Assembly (NCBI GenBank): GCA_040755395.1
Contig: JBFMAX010000001.1
Coordinates: forward strand, 719,841 to 783,840
Source: Nitrospirota bacterium
Lineage (GTDB): Bacteria > Nitrospirota > Nitrospiria > Nitrospirales > Nitrospiraceae
Length of the DNA stretch: 64,000 bases
Reading direction: 5' to 3'
The position numbers and the translations under genes are program-made. Below the pieces are notes generated by a model. It was not told where the DNA came from and made no database searches. It saw only the letters and a list, made by a program, of their open reading frames with translations. This document shows positions 28,995 through 36,922 of the stretch, piece after piece; positions within the stretch are counted from its first letter, which is position 1; each line of letters begins with the position of its first letter.

Positions 28995-31871
28995 GTGCCG
29001 ATGCGGAGTCATGGCTGGACCCGCTCGAGCTTGCCGGACGACCCGGAAGCGCCCCTGTCGCGCGATGTGACGCGGCGTGGCGTCCTTCAGCTTACTTCGC
29101 GCTGCACGGGGCGACTGATCGTCTTGGCCGGCGGCGTGTGGCTCGCCTGGCTGTGTGGTAACCCTCGCGCAGGCGCCGGCGGCGGGCGGGAGCCGACACG
29201 GCCGCCGCGTGAAGCGCCCGAAGAGTCTTCGACAGGGAGGAGATCCGTGGATCCATATCGGTTGCCGAGACACGTCATCCCGAGCCGGTATGAGCTGCGG
29301 CTCGAGCCGGACCTCGCCTCGTTCACGTTCACCGGGCAGGAAACCGTCGAGTTGACCGTCCACCAGGTGACCTCGGAACTGGTGCTCAATGCCGCCGACC
29401 TCGCGGTGACGTCCGCGCGCATCGAGAACGATCGCGGGGCGTCGTACGAGGGAACGGTCGAATTGGAGGAAGCGGTGGAGCGATGTCGCATCCGATTTCC
29501 CGCCGCCCTCCAACCCGGCGGCTGGCGACTGACGCTCACCTTCAGCGGCGTGCTGAACGAGAAGCTGCGGGGCTTCTACCGCAGCACCTACAAGGACCAG
29601 GCCGGCGCCACGCACCGGCTTGCCGCGACGCAATTCGAAGCAACCGACGCGCGACGCGCGTTTCCTTGCTGGGACGAGCCGGACTTCAAAGCGGTCTTTG
29701 CCGCGACGCTGGCGATCGACCCGGCGCTGACAGCCGTCTCCAACACCCGGATCCTGTCGGAGCGGCGGGAAGGCGGCAAGAAAGTGGTGCGGTTCGCGGA
29801 TACGATCCGCATGTCCACCTACCTCGTCGCCTTCGTGGTCGGAGAGCTGGAAGCAACGGACCCGGTCACCGTCGGCCAGACGCCGTTGCGGGTCTGGGCC
29901 GTCCCCGGCAAACGACACCTCGCCAGGTTTGGGCAGGAGATCGGAGCCTTCTCCCTGCGGTTCTTCGAGGAGTACTACGGTATTTCCTACCCCGGCGACA
30001 AGCTGGATCTGATCGCGATTCCGGACTTCGCCTCCGGCGCGATGGAAAACCTCGGCGCGATCACGTTCCGGGAAACCGCGCTGCTGGTGGATCAGCGCGC
30101 CGCCACCCACGCCGAACTCGAACGGGTGGCCGACGTCGTCGCGCACGAGAACGCCCACATGTGGTTCGGCGACCTCGTGACCATGTCCTGGTGGAACGGC
30201 CTGTGGCTGAACGAAGCCTTTGCGACCTTCATGGAGATGTTGGCCGTGGACGCGTGGAAACCGGAGTGGCAACGCTGGGTGACCTTCGGCGCCTCCCGCG
30301 CGGCCGCATTGTCGGTGGACGGCTTGCACAGTACCAGACCGATCGAATACCCGGTCCGCGCGCCGAAGGACGCCGATGCCATGTTCGATGTCTTGACCTA
30401 TGAAAAGGGCGCGGCGGTCCTGCGGATGCTGGAGCAGCATCTCGGCCCGGCCGTGTTTCGCGACGGCGTCCGGGATTATCTCCGTACCCATGCCTACGCT
30501 AATGCCGACACCGGCGATCTCTGGGCGTCGCTGGGAAAAGCGGCCAAGCAGCCGGTCCCCGAACTGATGGATGCCTGGATCTTCAAACCCGGTTATCCGC
30601 TCCTCACCGCCGAGATCAAGGGCGATTCCGAACTGGTGCTGACTCAACAGCGCTTCACCTATCTCAGTTCACCCCCTGATCCTTTTCCGTCGTCTCCTGG
30701 CAGTCGTCAATCGTCCTCCCCCCTCGCCCCTGACCCCTCGCCGACCACCTGGCAGGTGCCCATCCAACTGCGGATCGTCGCCGGCGGCAAGACGGAGACG
30801 AGGCGATTGCTCCTCAACGACAAGGAAACCACCCTGGCTCTGCCGCCGGGCTTCGAGTCGGTGTTGCTCAACGAGGGGGGCCACGGCTTTTACCGCGTTC
30901 GCTATGCGCCGGAGCTGTTGGAGCGCCTGATCCCGCTCCTGCCGGACCGGCTGGCGGCGACCGAACGGTTCAACCTGGTCAACGACGTGTGGGCTGCCGC
31001 CGTCGCGGGCTTGATGCCGCTCGACGCCTACCTCGACCTGACCGGCCGGTTCACAGCCGAACGGGACAAGAATGTCTGGGCGCTCCTGCTCGACTCGTTC
31101 CAGCAACTCAACCGGATTATCGACTCACACGATCGCCCCCTGCTCGAGGCCTTGGTCCGCGATCGAGTGGCGCCGGCGGTCAAGGATCTCGGTTGGGCAC
31201 CGCAGCGAACGGAGGACGAGCTGACCCGCCAACTGCGCGGCGAACTGATCCGCGCCCTGGGCACTATCGGGAACGACGCGGCCGTGCAAACGCGCGCGGC
31301 CGAGCTGTACCAGGCCTATCTGCAAGATGCGGACGCGGTGGACCCGAACATCGTGTCGGCGCTCGTGGCGATCCTCGCCCACACCGGCGACGAGTCACGG
31401 TATCAAGAGTTCTCCGAACGGTTTGCCAAGGCTGCAACGCCGCAGGAAGAGCGGCGCTATCTTTTCGCCCTGGCTGCGTTCCGGCGGCACGAGCTGTTGG
31501 AACGGACGCTGGCACGGACCCTCAACGGCGAGATCCGAACGCAGGACGGTCCGTTCCTCGTCGGCGCGATCCTGGGAAGCGTCTACGGCCGCGAGCTGGC
31601 GTGGAACTTCGTGAAGATCAACTGGGACACGATGGATCGGCTGTTCCCCAAGAACGGCCTGCGCCGCATGTGCGGCGGCATCGTCGGCCTCGCCACGCCC
31701 GAACTCGAGCGGGACGTGCGCGAGTTTTTCACGTCGCGCAAGATCGACCTCGGCGGCAAAACGCTGGACCAGTATCTGGAGCAACTACGCGTGGTGGTGA
31801 GGTTCCGCGAGCGCAGCGGCACGGAACTCCGCGGCTATCTCCAACGATTCAGCGCCGTCGCGCTTCGATAA
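28995..31871 (+). CDS. pepN: M1 family aminopeptidase (PepN-like)
   Basis: A zinc metallopeptidase of 958 residues. GAMENLGAI is near residue 348 and the zinc motif HENAH (HExxH) near 384, with the downstream NEAFATF glutamate as third ligand. The C-terminal ERAP1-like helical domain is complete. The first 60 or so residues include a hydrophobic stretch (LIVLAGGVWLAWLCG) followed by Gly/Arg/Pro-rich sequence, suggesting export or a wrong start; the used start is GTG, 3 bases after rpiA. A proline/serine-rich insert at about residues 557-582 is encoded partly by a heptamer DNA repeat. Confidence 0.93.
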   Translation: MPMRSHGWTRSSLPDDPEAPLSRDVTRRGVLQLTSRCTGRLIVLAGGVWLAWLCGNPRAGAGGGREPTRPPREAPEESSTGRRSVDPYRLPRHVIPSRYELRLEPDLASFTFTGQETVELTVHQVTSELVLNAADLAVTSARIENDRGASYEGTVELEEAVERCRIRFPAALQPGGWRLTLTFSGVLNEKLRGFYRSTYKDQAGATHRLAATQFEATDARRAFPCWDEPDFKAVFAATLAIDPALTAVSNTRILSERREGGKKVVRFADTIRMSTYLVAFVVGELEATDPVTVGQTPLRVWAVPGKRHLARFGQEIGAFSLRFFEEYYGISYPGDKLDLIAIPDFASGAMENLGAITFRETALLVDQRAATHAELERVADVVAHENAHMWFGDLVTMSWWNGLWLNEAFATFMEMLAVDAWKPEWQRWVTFGASRAAALSVDGLHSTRPIEYPVRAPKDADAMFDVLTYEKGAAVLRMLEQHLGPAVFRDGVRDYLRTHAYANADTGDLWASLGKAAKQPVPELMDAWIFKPGYPLLTAEIKGDSELVLTQQRFTYLSSPPDPFPSSPGSRQSSSPLAPDPSPTTWQVPIQLRIVAGGKTETRRLLLNDKETTLALPPGFESVLLNEGGHGFYRVRYAPELLERLIPLLPDRLAATERFNLVNDVWAAAVAGLMPLDAYLDLTGRFTAERDKNVWALLLDSFQQLNRIIDSHDRPLLEALVRDRVAPAVKDLGWAPQRTEDELTRQLRGELIRALGTIGNDAAVQTRAAELYQAYLQDADAVDPNIVSALVAILAHTGDESRYQEFSERFAKAATPQEERRYLFALAAFRRHELLERTLARTLNGEIRTQDGPFLVGAILGSVYGRELAWNFVKINWDTMDRLFPKNGLRRMCGGIVGLATPELERDVREFFTSRKIDLGGKTLDQYLEQLRVVVRFRERSGTELRGYLQRFSAVALR
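30720..30740 (+). repeat. Heptamer repeat inside pepN
   Basis: Three 7-base units, CCCCTCG, CCCCTGA and CCCCTCG, lie within the reading frame and encode part of a Pro/Ser-rich insert. The complement (CGAGGGG, TCAGGGG) matches the array in the ABC permease and the one between atpD and atpC. Confidence 0.65.
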
Positions 31872-31925
31872 TCGTGAAACGTTGCTCGTTACTCGCAGGG
31901 AGCTCCACTACGTTTCACGTTGAAC
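31872..31925. repeat. Inverted repeat hairpin downstream of pepN
   Basis: CGTGAAACGT near 31874 is complementary to ACGTTTCACG near 31909, with CGTTGCT/CGTTACT-like heptamers between. It begins straight after the pepN stop and runs into the higB remnant. It may act as a transcript end for the sugar operon, but there is no U-run. Confidence 0.5.
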
Positions 31926-32108
31926 GAACCGCCTGCTAGGCGCGGCGTTCGTGAAGACCTCCGACTTCTGGGCTACCGCTCCCCGGGTGGTCTCGAAAGC
32001 CAACAAAGACTCCCGGTACCTTTTCTTCGGCTTTTCTTCGTCTGGCGGATCATCTTCCGGTTTGAGAACGGCGCGGCGTATGATGTGGACTTGATTGATT
32101 ACCATTAG
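31920..32108 (+). pseudogene. higB: Remnant of HigB-type toxin (RelE superfamily)
   Basis: The last 20 residues (WRIIFRFENGAAYDVDLIDY) are a near-perfect HigB C-terminus, and EDLRLLGYRSP matches the mid-protein EDL-x-LPGY-R-LHP region. The segment that should lie between them (about HPLKG..GFWSV..N) is replaced by sequence containing the repeat GACTCCCGGTACC. The N-terminal half, about 40 residues, is missing. It lies 10 bases before higA in the usual toxin-first order. The toxin is almost certainly dead. Confidence 0.8.
32005..32020. repeat. Dispersed repeat copy 1 (GACTCCCGGTACC)
   Basis: AAAGACTCCCGGTACC at 32005-32020 sits in the middle of the higB remnant; a second copy is at 33688-33703. 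In bacteria such short repeats often accompany REP-associated transposases, but no transposase is visible in this window. Confidence 0.55.
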
Positions 32109-32118
32109 GAGAACTGCC

Positions 32119-32424
32119 ATGCGTATGAAGAACCCTCCCCATCCTGGACTGTCGGTGCGGCATGACTGCCTTGAGCCGCTGGGACTGTCCGTGGCAGAAG
32201 GTGCGAAGGTGCTGGGGATCACGCGACAGGCGATGCATAACCTGGTGACCGGCAAGGCGGGGATTTCGGCAGAAATGGCAATCCGGCTGGACAAGGCGTT
32301 CGGCGGCGGTGCGGAGACGTGGCTGCGGATGCGGGCGGCCTACGACCTGGCGCAGATGGAAAAGAAGGCTGGAAAGATCAAGGTCAAGCGTGTGGCAGAA
32401 GCACCCAGACCTGTGCATGCATGA
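32119..32424 (+). CDS. higA: HigA-family antitoxin / HTH transcriptional regulator
   Basis: A 101-residue XRE-type HTH protein of the HigA group. The N-terminus has NPPHPGLSVRHDCLEPLGLSV (usual form PGE-x-L), then the helix-turn-helix ITRQAMHNLVTGKAGISAEMAIRLDKAFGG. The WLRMRAAYDLAQ segment closes the family core. AGGAG eight bases upstream supports the start. The cognate toxin gene just upstream is destroyed, so this is an orphan antitoxin that may persist as a DNA-binding regulator. Confidence 0.9.
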   Translation: MRMKNPPHPGLSVRHDCLEPLGLSVAEGAKVLGITRQAMHNLVTGKAGISAEMAIRLDKAFGGGAETWLRMRAAYDLAQMEKKAGKIKVKRVAEAPRPVHA

Positions 32425-32461
32425 GGCGGGGCCGACGACCGGGACGAGGATCTCATGGCCG

Positions 32462-32519
32462 ACACAAATTAAGGGGTCAACACAAATTAAGGGGTCAAAA
32501 TTAAGGGGTCAGACCCCTT
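32462..32519. repeat. Tandem repeat ending in an AAGGGGTC palindrome
   Basis: An 18-base unit, ACACAAATTAAGGGGTCA, occurs twice head to tail (32462-32479, 32480-32497), followed by a shortened third copy. The last copy forms the perfect inverted repeat AAGGGGTC-A-GACCCCTT at 32503-32519, followed by TGTTT. It could terminate higA transcription and resembles short REP-like elements. Confidence 0.75.
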
Positions 32520-32830
32520 TGTTTCCTCCCAGGCGCTCGACCTTTTCGACTGCCTGTGCCGTTGAACACGTGGTCGCTGTCATTCGCGCGGCCTGCTTAC
32601 CTTGATTGCTCGCGGCCGTGTAATCGAAAGAAAAGTCGACCTGATACCGACGTTTCGTCCTGTAGGTTATACAGTCTCCTTGAATAGGACCTTTTTCATC
32701 AGCCGCCACTTGCCTGGTGAGCGCTCGCGCCAGAGCTTTACTTCAATTCGCGAGCCGCCCAAAGAACTCAATCGCTCTCACAATTGCACTCTGATGCCAA
32801 CTGCTGCTCGACAACGGACGTTTTCCGTGT
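32520..32830. other. Intergenic region, no gene recognised
   Basis: These 311 bases between the tandem repeat and the nuclease-like gene hold only short open frames without start signals. Base composition is visibly less GC-rich than the core genome, fitting acquired DNA. Confidence 0.4.
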
Positions 32831-33637
32831 TCAGTCGCGCCCGGATTCGGCCTTGCTACGAGCCCATCTAATGTAACCAGCAATATCCTCCTTCAGCTTC
32901 TCCTCACCGAGCCGCTCTATGACATCTTCCAGCCACTCTTGCTGGCGTGACAATGAAGGCAGCTGTCTCCACTGGGGCCTCATGTGTTTCTTTAGGGTAT
33001 GTTCCGTGGCATCAAAGGTTCCGAGCCCTATACCCAGGTCGCCCGCCTTGTCTACAACCCGTTTCCCAAAGTACTCAACCCAGTCACCATCATCTCCCGC
33101 AGGCACAACAAGCCATGATTCGTGGGCAAACTCATTGTATGTTGCGGCCTGGAGCACCGACTCGACGTTCCAGCTGCCCTCACGTTTTAGTTCGTACACG
33201 GCCACGCGCAATTCCCACTGACCAACCATGGGAAAAGGTGTTATCCGAACCTCGGCTAGGTCTGGAGTTTCCCACTTTCCAGCTTTCGTCTTGTGTGTAT
33301 TCAACACAAGGCTCTTGCTATTGTCGCTCTCGGCTGCTGTCCGGAGGTATTGAGCAAACGGCCGATAGTACTCCTTCTCCAAGGGAAGGGTAGATGTGTC
33401 AGTAGCACCAGGGCGTCGGCGTATAGCTTCTGGTTCACGCCCCGTGGCGCTTAATCGCAAGCCACCGGCTCGGCCCCGGTTTTTCACCGCATCTTTCTTG
33501 TCTACGAGCTTCTCAATGACTTGCGTATAGCGCTCATCAGACAGACCAAGCGCTTCGATTATCTCACGCCTTCCGAGACTCCCGCCCGCGCTTTCCAGCA
33601 ACCTCATTATCCGTTCAGCATCTGATATTCTGGCCAT
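32831..33637 (-). CDS. Winged-helix plus PD-(D/E)XK nuclease-like protein
   Basis: A 268-residue protein of unknown role. Residues 1-75 look like a winged helix-turn-helix (GSLGRREIIEALGLSDERYTQVIEKLVDKK). The central part has the layout of a PD-(D/E)XK nuclease: ETPDLAEVRI (acidic residue), AVYELKRE (E-x-K) and then QAATY (Q-x3-Y, as in RecB-like nucleases). The C-terminus is helical and charged. It stands alone on the minus strand in the defence-rich island. It could be a solitary restriction-type effector or a sensor-nuclease; activity is inferred only from motif spacing. Confidence 0.65.
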   Translation of the reverse strand: MARISDAERIMRLLESAGGSLGRREIIEALGLSDERYTQVIEKLVDKKDAVKNRGRAGGLRLSATGREPEAIRRRPGATDTSTLPLEKEYYRPFAQYLRTAAESDNSKSLVLNTHKTKAGKWETPDLAEVRITPFPMVGQWELRVAVYELKREGSWNVESVLQAATYNEFAHESWLVVPAGDDGDWVEYFGKRVVDKAGDLGIGLGTFDATEHTLKKHMRPQWRQLPSLSRQQEWLEDVIERLGEEKLKEDIAGYIRWARSKAESGRD

Positions 33638-33687
33638 TGGTTTACCTCAACGAGCCAATAGGTCGCCCAAGTTAAAGAAGCCCGAAA

Positions 33688-33703
33688 AAGGACTCCCGGT
33701 ACC
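33688..33703. repeat. Dispersed repeat copy 2 (GACTCCCGGTACC)
   Basis: AAGGACTCCCGGTACC lies 50 bases upstream of the nuclease-like gene start. It matches the copy that interrupts higB 1.7 kb away over the 13-base core. Confidence 0.55.
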
Positions 33704-33915
33704 CTTCCCCCGCATAATTAGTGATAACCCCTTGTCAGGCACCGGCACATGGCAGCCGAAATCGTACCAATCGTTCCGCTTAAGACAAAACATTTTCACC
33801 AAAACCGCGTGGTCAGGATACGCGCAGGCAGGTTTGAACTGAGCAGCGTCCGTGTGGAGTTGTCAAACCCAACTCGACGAAAACCACAATTTCAGAGGGA
33901 CAAGTCTCACTCGCG

Positions 33916-34524
33916 CTAGGACGCGAGCACCTTGGCCAGAATGCCCGTCCGGGTCGTGGCGCCGGTCTTCCGCATGATGCGTTTGATGTGCTCTTTGACC
34001 GTTTGCTCGGTGATGTGGAGAGCGTTGGCGATCTCTTTATTGGTGAAGCCTTTGACAAGCTCCTTCACGACGGCTAGCTCGCGGTCCGTCAACTGGTACC
34101 GCTCCTTGGCTCGATCGATCCCTCGCTGGTCTTGTCGCCCCAGCGGCTCGATCGTCACCACGATCCTCGCCCGCTGCAGGCCGCCGGCGTCGGGCAATCC
34201 GAATCCCTTCAGGAGGATGGTGCGGTCGGATGACGCGGCGATCCGCGTGACTTGAAACTGCTCCCAGTCTTTGGCCTCGGTCCTTACCTTTAGCGTGTCG
34301 ATGACCTCCCGGCACACCTCGGTGAGCGCCTCGGGCAAGACGCCGTGGGCGGCAGACGGCGATCCTTTCCCCTGCCCGGTCGCATTGATTTGCCGGGTCA
34401 GCTCGTGGGCCGCCTGGTTCATATACAGAAGCTGCATCGCCGCCGACAGCACGACAATTCCCGGCCCGGTCCGAAGATCCGCGAGGTTGAACGCCGATTC
34501 GTCGCTCGTCCCCTGAGTCTCCAT
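33916..34524 (-). CDS. LuxR-type transcriptional regulator with PAS-like N-terminus
   Basis: A 202-residue regulator. Residues 10-110 (GPGIVVLSAAMQLLYMNQAAHEL) resemble a PAS sensor fold. The C-terminal 60 residues are a clear LuxR/GerE HTH: YQLTDRELAVVKELVKGFTNKEIANALHITEQTVKEHIKRI. The ATG at 34524 is preferred because GTGAGGA precedes it; the frame begins 13 codons earlier. It is next to the tandem-AAA gene (126-base gap) but its targets are unknown. No response-regulator receiver domain is present. Confidence 0.85.
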   Translation of the reverse strand: METQGTSDESAFNLADLRTGPGIVVLSAAMQLLYMNQAAHELTRQINATGQGKGSPSAAHGVLPEALTEVCREVIDTLKVRTEAKDWEQFQVTRIAASSDRTILLKGFGLPDAGGLQRARIVVTIEPLGRQDQRGIDRAKERYQLTDRELAVVKELVKGFTNKEIANALHITEQTVKEHIKRIMRKTGATTRTGILAKVLAS

Positions 34525-34650
34525 CGTTTCCTCACTTTTCACAACTAGCCGTTCTAGCCTCATGAGTCAGAAATCCACGACAAGACCCACAGGCGCTGAA
34601 GACCTGTTTGCATCCCTCACCCTTCCCTCTCCCACAATGGGGCGAGGGAA

Positions 34651-36789
34651 CTATTCGCATGCGGAGAAGCCCGCAATGCGGCTCATGGTTCCGTGTTTCG
34701 CTCGGCACTCGGCTTCGAGCGCGGCGAGCAGCTCCTCGGCATCGTAACGTTTCCCATACAATCGAGCTTGCCGCAGCACCGTGTTGAAGTCTCCCGGCGT
34801 CAACGTGTTCAATCGAGCCAGCCGCTCTTGCACGGACGTGGACACCACCACTCCGTCACCTGGTTCCCGCGTCGCAACCACGGCGAGCACGAAGAGCGTG
34901 AATGCCTGTTCCGCCGTCAGGTAGTCGAACCAAATCTTGAGGTCGAACCGCCGCAGGACGGCCGGGTCGAGGTCTTCCATCAAGTTGGTGGCGCAGAAGC
35001 AGACCCCTTCGAACGCTTCCATCTGCTTCAAGAGTTCATTGACCTGGGTCACTTCCCAGGAGCGATGCGCGCCGCGCCGATCACGGAGGAAACTGTCGGC
35101 CTCATCGAGCAGGATCACGGCGCCTTCGTCGATGGCCTCCCGGAACAGTCGGGCCAGATTCTGCTCGGTCCCGCCGAGCCAGCAACTCAGCAAGTCCGAC
35201 GCGCGGCGCTCGAGAAGCGGACGGTCAAGCCGGTCGGCCACGTAATGGGCGAACGCGGTTTTCCCGCTGCCGGGCGGACCGTAGAGACACAGCCGCCCGG
35301 CCGGGCGTGTCTTGAGTCCCTCCACCACAGCCTGCAGATCATGGCTGGCATTGAGGTGCTCGATGCTGTACCTGAGGAGCGGCTCAGACCCGGCGCGTTC
35401 GAGCGGCGCACAGCCGAGCACTTCGAGACTCTGTCGGATCGCCCGCTCGACCAGTGTTTCCACCATGGCCGGATCGTCGCCGCCGGCCAAGCTCGCGACT
35501 TTGGACGCCTGGGCGATCAGCGCCGGGGTGAGGTTCGGATGGCCGGCCATCCGGTCGATCCACTCGGGCCGAACCGGCAGATGTTGGAGGTTGCCCGCCA
35601 ACACCGCGCGGCGCACGGATCGCGGCGGGGTCCGCACCTCCAGCGCATAAGCGAACCGCCGCCGAAACGCCGGATCGATCTGCCCCACTTCGTTGCAGAT
35701 CCAGAAGGCCGGGCGCGGATTGGTCTCCAAGGCGGCATTGGTCCACGCCTTCTGGAGCCCGGATCTCCGGTTCCAGCCGAACAGTGGGAACTCCCGGTCG
35801 GAAAAGACATCCTCCACTTCATCGAAGAGGACGAGGCTTCGGTCGTTGCGCGCCAACAATTTCTGCGTGAAGAGATACGACCGGAACCGGAACTGTTCGA
35901 GTTCTCTGTGTTCGCACTCGTACCCGACCAGAAAGAGCGTGGCGCCCAGGGACGCCGCCAGCGCCTTGACGAGTTCCGTTTTGCCCGTACCGCTCTCGCC
36001 GTACACCAGGATATTGATCCCCGTGGTCGGATGCTCGAGGACATGGCCCAGCAAGCGGCGCAGCACCTGGATGTGGTCGCGGAGATGAGGAAATTCATCC
36101 AGCCGATGGCGCGGTGCCGGCGTCACCTCGCAATAGCGACGAAACGGCGCCGCTCCGCCCTCCGGATCTTCCAGCAGGCCGGTATCCAATCCGTCCAACA
36201 GATCCAGCATCTCCGCGACGTCGGGTTCCGTCCGATCCACGCGCAGAAGACCAGCCGAGCACAGTGCGCTGTCCCTGCGCAGCATCCGGTCAATTTCCTT
36301 GCGCTCCCGTCCGAGCACAATCGCCAGCACCTCGTCCAACGACCACACGCTCTGCTCCCGCGTCGCTTCCATAAAGTCGCTGAGCACCGGACAGGCTCGC
36401 GCCAAAACCGTGAAGGCAAGCAGTTCCTGCTCGGCTTCAGACAGTCCGACCACTTCAGCGAGCTGATGAAGCTGCCGCGCCAGAGGCGTCTCCCGCGACA
36501 TCGAATGCCGTTCCACCCTTGCAAGTCGACGCTGAATCGCCTGCCTCGCTTCAGCGCCGGACGGGTTCCTCAGATAGGCCGGCGGCAGACCAGTGAGCTT
36601 TTGTAGTGCGGATTCCAGCTCGCACTCGATCTCCATGCGACGACCCGCGGCCAGCAGACGCAGAATCCATCGGGTAACCAGATCCCGGTACTCCTTTGGG
36701 ACCGGCGGAGCAGATGTGCTCCTCGATCGGCGGAGTCGTTTGAGCAGACGATGCGGCGGCGTGATGGCTCCGGATGTCCAATGGCGCAT
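34651..36789 (-). CDS. Tandem AAA+ ATPase of unknown function
   Basis: A 712-residue protein with two AAA+ modules. An alpha-helical N-terminal region (1-220) is followed by module 1: Walker A YGESGTGKTEL (about 264-271), Walker B LVLFDEVED (319-324) and an arginine-finger-like DPAFRRRFAY. Module 2 has GPPGSGKTAF (504-511), VILLDEADS (558-563) and DPAVLRRFD. Both modules look catalytically intact. AGGAGG precedes the ATG. It is divergent from a WYL-type regulator with a 133-base shared promoter region, an arrangement common for inducible defence genes. No partner effector is encoded beside it on the same strand except the LuxR gene. Confidence 0.8.
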   Translation of the reverse strand: MRHWTSGAITPPHRLLKRLRRSRSTSAPPVPKEYRDLVTRWILRLLAAGRRMEIECELESALQKLTGLPPAYLRNPSGAEARQAIQRRLARVERHSMSRETPLARQLHQLAEVVGLSEAEQELLAFTVLARACPVLSDFMEATREQSVWSLDEVLAIVLGRERKEIDRMLRRDSALCSAGLLRVDRTEPDVAEMLDLLDGLDTGLLEDPEGGAAPFRRYCEVTPAPRHRLDEFPHLRDHIQVLRRLLGHVLEHPTTGINILVYGESGTGKTELVKALAASLGATLFLVGYECEHRELEQFRFRSYLFTQKLLARNDRSLVLFDEVEDVFSDREFPLFGWNRRSGLQKAWTNAALETNPRPAFWICNEVGQIDPAFRRRFAYALEVRTPPRSVRRAVLAGNLQHLPVRPEWIDRMAGHPNLTPALIAQASKVASLAGGDDPAMVETLVERAIRQSLEVLGCAPLERAGSEPLLRYSIEHLNASHDLQAVVEGLKTRPAGRLCLYGPPGSGKTAFAHYVADRLDRPLLERRASDLLSCWLGGTEQNLARLFREAIDEGAVILLDEADSFLRDRRGAHRSWEVTQVNELLKQMEAFEGVCFCATNLMEDLDPAVLRRFDLKIWFDYLTAEQAFTLFVLAVVATREPGDGVVVSTSVQERLARLNTLTPGDFNTVLRQARLYGKRYDAEELLAALEAECRAKHGTMSRIAGFSACE

Positions 36790-36837
36790 GCGACGACCTC
36801 CTCGTGATGATCCCCCTGCGCGAAAACGTGTTCGTGC

Positions 36838-36865
36838 TTGTCAAACTAGCCGATTCACGCGACAA
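36838..36865. promoter_or_regulatory. Possible operator between AAA ATPase and WYL regulator
   Basis: Inverted repeat TTGTC (36838-36842) and GACAA (36861-36865), 18 bases apart, lies in the divergent intergenic region. WYL regulators usually bind inverted repeats in their own divergent promoter; assignment here is positional only. Confidence 0.3.
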
Positions 36866-36922
36866 CATAGGTCGTTGAGCAGCCATTTTCCCCGCCGGAA
36901 TGGATTGCGCCATGAGGATGCG

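Noticed and set aside
28278..30647. A 789-residue open frame on the minus strand
   Set aside because: It is antisense to rpiA and pepN in GC-rich codons and has no recognisable motifs; pepN and rpiA have full catalytic motifs.
31908..31924. Possible third parS (CGTTTCACGTTGAACG)
   Set aside because: It breaks the palindrome at two core positions and is part of the heptamer hairpin after pepN.
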